NCBI GenBank assembly: GCA_003024785.1 | Contig: PUQB01000166.1 | Coordinates: 209,071-273,070, forward strand | Origin: Selaginella tamariscina | Taxonomy: Eukaryota > Streptophyta > Lycopodiopsida > Selaginellales > Selaginellaceae | Direction of reading: 5' to 3' | Length of the DNA: 64,000 bases | Shown: piece by piece, positions 59,880 to 64,000 of the stretch | Layout: each line of letters begins with the position of its first letter | Numbering within the stretch: the first letter of the stretch is position 1 | Position numbers and translations under genes: made by a program | The notes under the pieces: generated by a model | What the model was told of the DNA's origin: nothing | Databases searched by the model: none | Seen by the model: the letters and a program-made list of their open reading frames with translations, nothing else

Positions 59880-60044
59880 CCTTGAATATATTGAAGTTGT
59901 TGAGACATAAACTGATGCTCGAATATACTAGGGTTTGGACCCCTGTTTTAGGGTTCTTCGTGAGCACGAATGCGAGCCGTGTGCAGCGTACTATCGCCAA
60001 GGTTGAGGTTTGATTTTGGTGCGGCCGTGATTTAATTTTGAACA
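59880..60044 (+). mobile_element. Probable 3' part of the 5' LTR of copia element 2
   Basis: Sequence directly ahead of the primer-binding site, ending ...ttttgaaca. The right border is fixed by the primer-binding site; the left border is not determinable because the 3' LTR is outside the window. The actual LTR may start earlier or later than shown. Confidence 0.4.
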
Positions 60045-60056
60045 TGGTATCAGAGC
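60045..60056 (+). other. Primer-binding site (initiator tRNA-Met type)
   Basis: TGGTATCAGAGC, the standard plant Ty1/copia primer-binding sequence complementary to the 3' end of initiator methionine tRNA, immediately after an LTR-like ...ACA end. Confidence 0.85.
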
Positions 60057-60074
60057 TCTTCTGATCTGGGCGAA

Positions 60075-60224
60075 GATCAATGTGTAATGTAGCCTAGTGG
60101 GAAGCCATGACCGAATCTGGTAAGGATCAATGTGTAATGTAGCCTAGTGGAAGGCCATGACCAAATCTGGTAAGGATCAATGTGTAATGTAGCCTAGTGG
60201 GAGGCCATGACCGAATTTGGTAAG
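60075..60224 (+). repeat. Three exact-period 50-bp repeats in the copia leader
   Basis: gatcaatgtgtaatgtagcc followed by tagtgggaggccatgaccga and atttggtaag occurs at 60075, 60125 and 60175, differing by a few bases. Each unit contains an ATG in atgaccgaatctgg, so the gag start is ambiguous. Confidence 0.9.
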
Positions 60225-63200
60225 GAGGGCTCTCTGTGGGACTGACCCGGAGCCGCCTGAGGAAACTCCAATGAGACCCTTAGAATCCATCAAGAGTGGA
60301 AAGTGCGGGCTGAGCACGCCGTGGGCTGCATCTGCACTTACCTCAGCCCGGGGATTATGCTCAAGGTGGATACTGACAAGTCCCCTGCTGAAGTTTGGAA
60401 GTGGCTGTCGGACACCTATGGGAAAAAGACCGATATGGAAGTCATGCGGATCCACTCGGAGCTTGAGGCTTGTGTCTACGAAGATGGAGACATGCAGGAG
60501 CATGCGGACAAGCTGAGTCGGCTCTTTGCTGAACTTGCTGCTCAAGGGGACGAGCATATCATCCGGATTCCATGCAAAAGGTGAAGCTCTACCATCCCTC
60601 CCTGCTCAGTGGGACAGGATGTCGAGGCTCTTAATCATGAGGACAATCTCACATTTGAAACGGCGGTGGCCAAGCTTGTGGCCACAGCCTTGCTCCGCAA
60701 GGAGAAGGCCAAAACCAATGCTTTGCATGAAGTCATGTATGCCAAGCGACGGGTTCCCAAGCATGAGCTGGCTGGGCGTGATGCTGTTGCACCCTTGCCG
60801 CCTCTAGCCCACGGTTCAGGCAATGCTTGGGCTGGCCGAGGTGGACGTGGACGAGCAGCTTTCAAAGGGGAACCGGAGAAGGGTGCACGAGGACGCAGGG
60901 TCGAGGACGAGAAGGTCGGCTTGGCCATGACCAATGCAAGATATGCCGAGGGTTTGGACACTGGGGTAGGGACTGCCCCCATGCAGATGGGAAGGCTAAT
61001 GTCGGTGTTGAAAGTGAAGAAGGTGAATGGGAAGAAGAGTCCTTCGTAGTGGAGGAGTCCCTCAATGCTGAGAGCAGCGGGAAGATGCACTCCTGGGTGC
61101 TTGATTCAGGTTGTACTAGCCTCATGACTAATAACAAGTTGATGTTTGAAAGTATATCCCAGTTCAAAGAAGTAGTGGTGTGGTGTTGGGGAACAATGCC
61201 CGATTGACATTGCTGGTCGAGGCACTTTGACACTCCCACTTCAGGACGGTGGGGAGATGATGTTCAAAGACGCCTTGCACGTCCCAGGCATGCAGAAAAA
61301 CCTTATGTCGGTGGCAAGGTTGTGTGACGACGGGAAGTCGATCGTGTTTACTAGTCATGGTGCAGATTTATATGACAAGTTGGATTTCGTGTGACTGGGA
61401 GGAAAGTTCTCCACGCCAGGCACGTGGAAACTTGTATGAGATTCTCTCACACCCTCATCTTGCTGCAGCCGCTGAGAACGTCGTTGGTGCAGATGCCTAT
61501 TTGTGGCATTGCCGGTGGGTCACTGCACGAGCTTGTGTCCAACTGCATGGTGGAAGGGCTGGATCTGAGGCCTGGTTTTTCACATGCATTTTGTGAGTCA
61601 TGTGTGTTGGGCAAACATCATCGCCGAAGTTTTGGATCTTCAAAGCACCGCTCTTCAGAGCTCTTGGAGCTGGTGCACTCCGACCTGTGTGGGCCCATGG
61701 ACGTCCCGAATTTTTGGCGCACGTTACGTTCTTACGTTCATTGATGACTTCAGTCGCCTCACCAAACTTTTCTTCCTACGTCGTAAAAATGAGATGGTGG
61801 AGGCCTTCCGCGTGTACAGAGCTGCGGTGAAACTCAAGTTGGCAAGAAGCTTAAGGCCTTGCGCACGGACGGTGGCAAGGAATACCTTAACTCCACCATG
61901 CAAGAGTTGTGTCGGAATGCCGGTATTCAACACCACGTCACCACCCGGTACACCTCCCAACAGAATGGCGTGGCTGAGAGGAAGAACGGACGCTGGTGAA
62001 TGCAGCGCGCAGCCTTCTTGCTCATGCACATTTGGGCAAGGAGTTTTGGCAGGAGGCTATTGCGGTAGCCATGCATGTTCAGAACCGGTTGCCAACTGTG
62101 GCATTGAAAGGCAAACACTGAGGAAGCATGGACGGGTCTGAAGCCTGATGTATCCCATCTCAGGGTGTTTGGTTGCACAGCGTATGCCCATATTCCTGAC
62201 CAGCTGCGAAGAAGCTGGACCCCAAGAGCCAGAAGTTGATCTTTGTTGGCTATGCACAAGATGATGAACGGCGTCGAAAAGCATACAGGCTATGGAACCC
62301 GGTGGACAAATGCACCATCATCAGCACAGATGTGGTGTTTGTTGAGGATGACCTCACATGGTGTCGTTCCACGGAACAACTTGTGGACTCCTTCATTGAC
62401 GATGACTTGTTGGCTCCCCTAATCCCAGTTGGTTTTGTGGACGTAGGGGAAGACCGTGGCCTTGATGCCCTGGGGGAGCAACTGCCAGGTGATGCTCGAG
62501 GTGATCAAGGTGATGCTGATGTCCATGAGCAGCTGGCACCTGAACAGCCTGAGCGGCAGGCAAGCCGGAGCAACCAGTTGATGTTCATGAGCAGCTGGCA
62601 CCTGAGCAGCCAGAGCAGCAGGTTGATCGGCCTCCTCATGTCCCTCGCCGGCGGGGCATGCCGGATCCTGTGGTAGCTCCACAGACCACGCACGAGAGTG
62701 CCTTCTCGCAAGGTGTTGGAAGATGCCACTTCTCTACTTGATGAGGAAGCCAGATGTGCATGTTTGTGGATGAGAAGGTTCCCTCCACCTTTGAAGATGC
62801 GGTGACCGAGAGGAGTCTCTTGAGTGGAAGCGGGCCATTCAGGACGAAGTGGATGCACAAGTGCAGAATTGCACATTCGAGGAGTGTGCTGCCCCACACC
62901 AACGTGACTTGTTGACTACAAGTGGGTCTTCAAACGGACAGTGGATCCCCTGACTGGGGATGTCAGACACAAAGCTAGACTCGTGGCAAAAGGCTTCACC
63001 CAGGTGCGAGGAGTTGACTATGAGGAGACATTTTCACTGTGGTGAAGTTGCCTAGTGTCCGCACACTCTTGGCACTTGCTAACGCCAGGAGGTGGCAAGT
63101 GCACCAGATGGATGTGAAGATTGCGTTCTTGCATGGGGATTTGCATGAGGAGATCTTCATGCATTCCCCTAGGCTTTCCGGGCATGGGGACACAGCTCGA

Positions 63201-64000
63201 GCCGGCGCCTTAACAAGGCCTTGTATGGTCTCAAGCAAGCTTCTCGTGTGGTACCAGAAGTTTGATGAAGCTTTGCGTTGACAAGGCTTTCGGAGAACAC
63301 ACAGTGACACTGGAGGTGATGAAGACGGGATTGGCATGTTGAAAGCAAGTTTGGCACAACGGTTTCGAATGAAGGACATGGGAGAGGTGAAGACGTTCTT
63401 GGGTCTACAAATTGAGCGGGATATGCAGGCTGGGACTTTGAAGATTCACCAGCAGCACTATGTGCAATCTCTTCTCTCTCGATTTGGTATGCAGAACTGC
63501 CGTCCAGTTGAAACTCCCATGCTCGTCGGTGATGTCAATCCAAACTTGCCTCAGACAGGAGGAGAGATATGTGATTCTGAGATTCCGTACCGCAACCTCA
63601 TAGGTTGCTTGATGTTTCTGGCGTCTTCTTCTAGATCAGACATAGCATATGCCATTGTGCTGCTTAGCCAGTTTAGATCTGCTCCGAGTTTGTGCCATTG
63701 GAAGGTTGCCAAACATGTACTCAGGTACCTAAAGGGAACGCCTCACCACGACCTATGCTTCCCAGGCCGTGACACTCAGCTGGTCACTTACATTGATGCA
63801 AGTTGGGGGACAAACAAAGGAGCTCGGTCCACCACTGGCTACTCTTTGGAATTGTGTGGGCCTCGATTGCATGGGGGAGCAAGAGGCAGAGTGTGGTGGC
63901 CCTTTCATCTGCAAAGGTTGAGTACATTGCCCTCACTTCTGGATGCAAGGAGCTTATATGGATGTGGGGACTCTTACAGGAGCTTGGAGCGGTGCAACGA
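60225..64000 (+). pseudogene. Ty1/copia element 2 gag-pol, damaged, running off the window
   Basis: Domains in order: gag (VRAEHAVGCICTYLSPGI..., about 60300-60600), CCHC knuckle CKICRGFGHWGRDC (60935-60976), aspartic protease VLDSGCTS (about 61097), GAG-pre-integrase with CESCVLGKHHRRSF (about 61590), integrase with DLCGPM, FIDDFSR and QNGVAERKNGR (61680-61990), reverse transcriptase start VFKRTVDP and MDVKIAFLHGDL (62920-63140), later RT/connection (KDMGEVKTFLGLQIERD), and RNase H (TYIDASWGTNKGARSTTGYS). The region expected to carry the YVDD active site is missing between about 63300 and 63340. Roughly ten frame changes occur. Markedly higher GC than neighbours, consistent with a younger insertion. 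Confidence 0.85.

Noticed and set aside
60177..60557. Minus-strand frame opposite copia gag, and similar ones at 60635-61239 and 62996-63379
   Set aside because: Antisense shadows of recognisable gag-pol domains.

Overview
The window looks like nuclear DNA of a plant, most probably a seed-free land plant (bryophyte or lycophyte). It is AT-rich and gene-poor, with intron-split genes, plant-type F-box proteins, several degenerate pentatricopeptide-repeat (PPR) genes of the land-plant type, a plant aromatic amino-acid decarboxylase, telo-box motifs in 5' leaders, and Ty1/copia and Ty3/gypsy debris. The lineage is inferred from gene content; the sequence does not name a species.

Layout. 1-3.7 kb: microsatellite-rich DNA with a cluster of nested palindromes, then the 3' end of a Ty3/gypsy chromovirus (integrase tail, chromodomain, polypurine tract, one long LTR). 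3.7-11 kb: AT-rich, no recognisable gene. 11.3-12.4 kb (+): F-box/LRR-like gene. 14.2-14.4 kb (+): exon islands of an unknown gene. 15.4-16.7 kb (-): a PPR gene whose 5' part is repeated in inverted orientation at 24.0-24.9 kb. 20.4-22.1 kb: large imperfect palindrome. 22.9 kb (-): a first exon with a telo-box. 26.1 kb: a MITE. 27.8-28.7 kb (+): a second PPR relic cut off by a palindromic element. 29-31.9 kb (+): a DUF7869-like, transposase-like gene. 32.4-40.2 kb: two 1.4-1.5 kb direct repeats bracketing Tudor-like exons and a broken 2OG-Fe(II) oxygenase-like sequence. 41.6-42 kb: third PPR relic.

The best genic stretch is 43-56 kb: F-box gene (-), 12-exon aromatic amino-acid decarboxylase (-), six-exon chloroplast-type alpha/beta hydrolase (-), PLAT-domain secreted protein (+), a DNA primase small-subunit gene missing its catalytic core (+), and an uncharacterised two-exon gene with an exact-looking 183-bp internal duplication (-). 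A fragment of the PLAT gene and its repeat-filled intron recurs at 56.2-57.5 kb. 57.6-64 kb holds two broken Ty1/copia elements, the second running off the window.

Three themes cross the window. First, many otherwise well-conserved reading frames carry single-base deficits, usually restorable by lengthening a short homopolymer, so part of the apparent pseudogenisation may be assembly error; other lesions (missing primase core, missing reverse-transcriptase active site, missing iron-binding segment) are too large for that. Second, several introns begin with a TG tract followed by a GA tract at or just after the 5' splice site. Third, local duplication, direct, inverted or tandem, is everywhere. 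No operon-like or defence-system organisation was seen; the genes appear to act independently.
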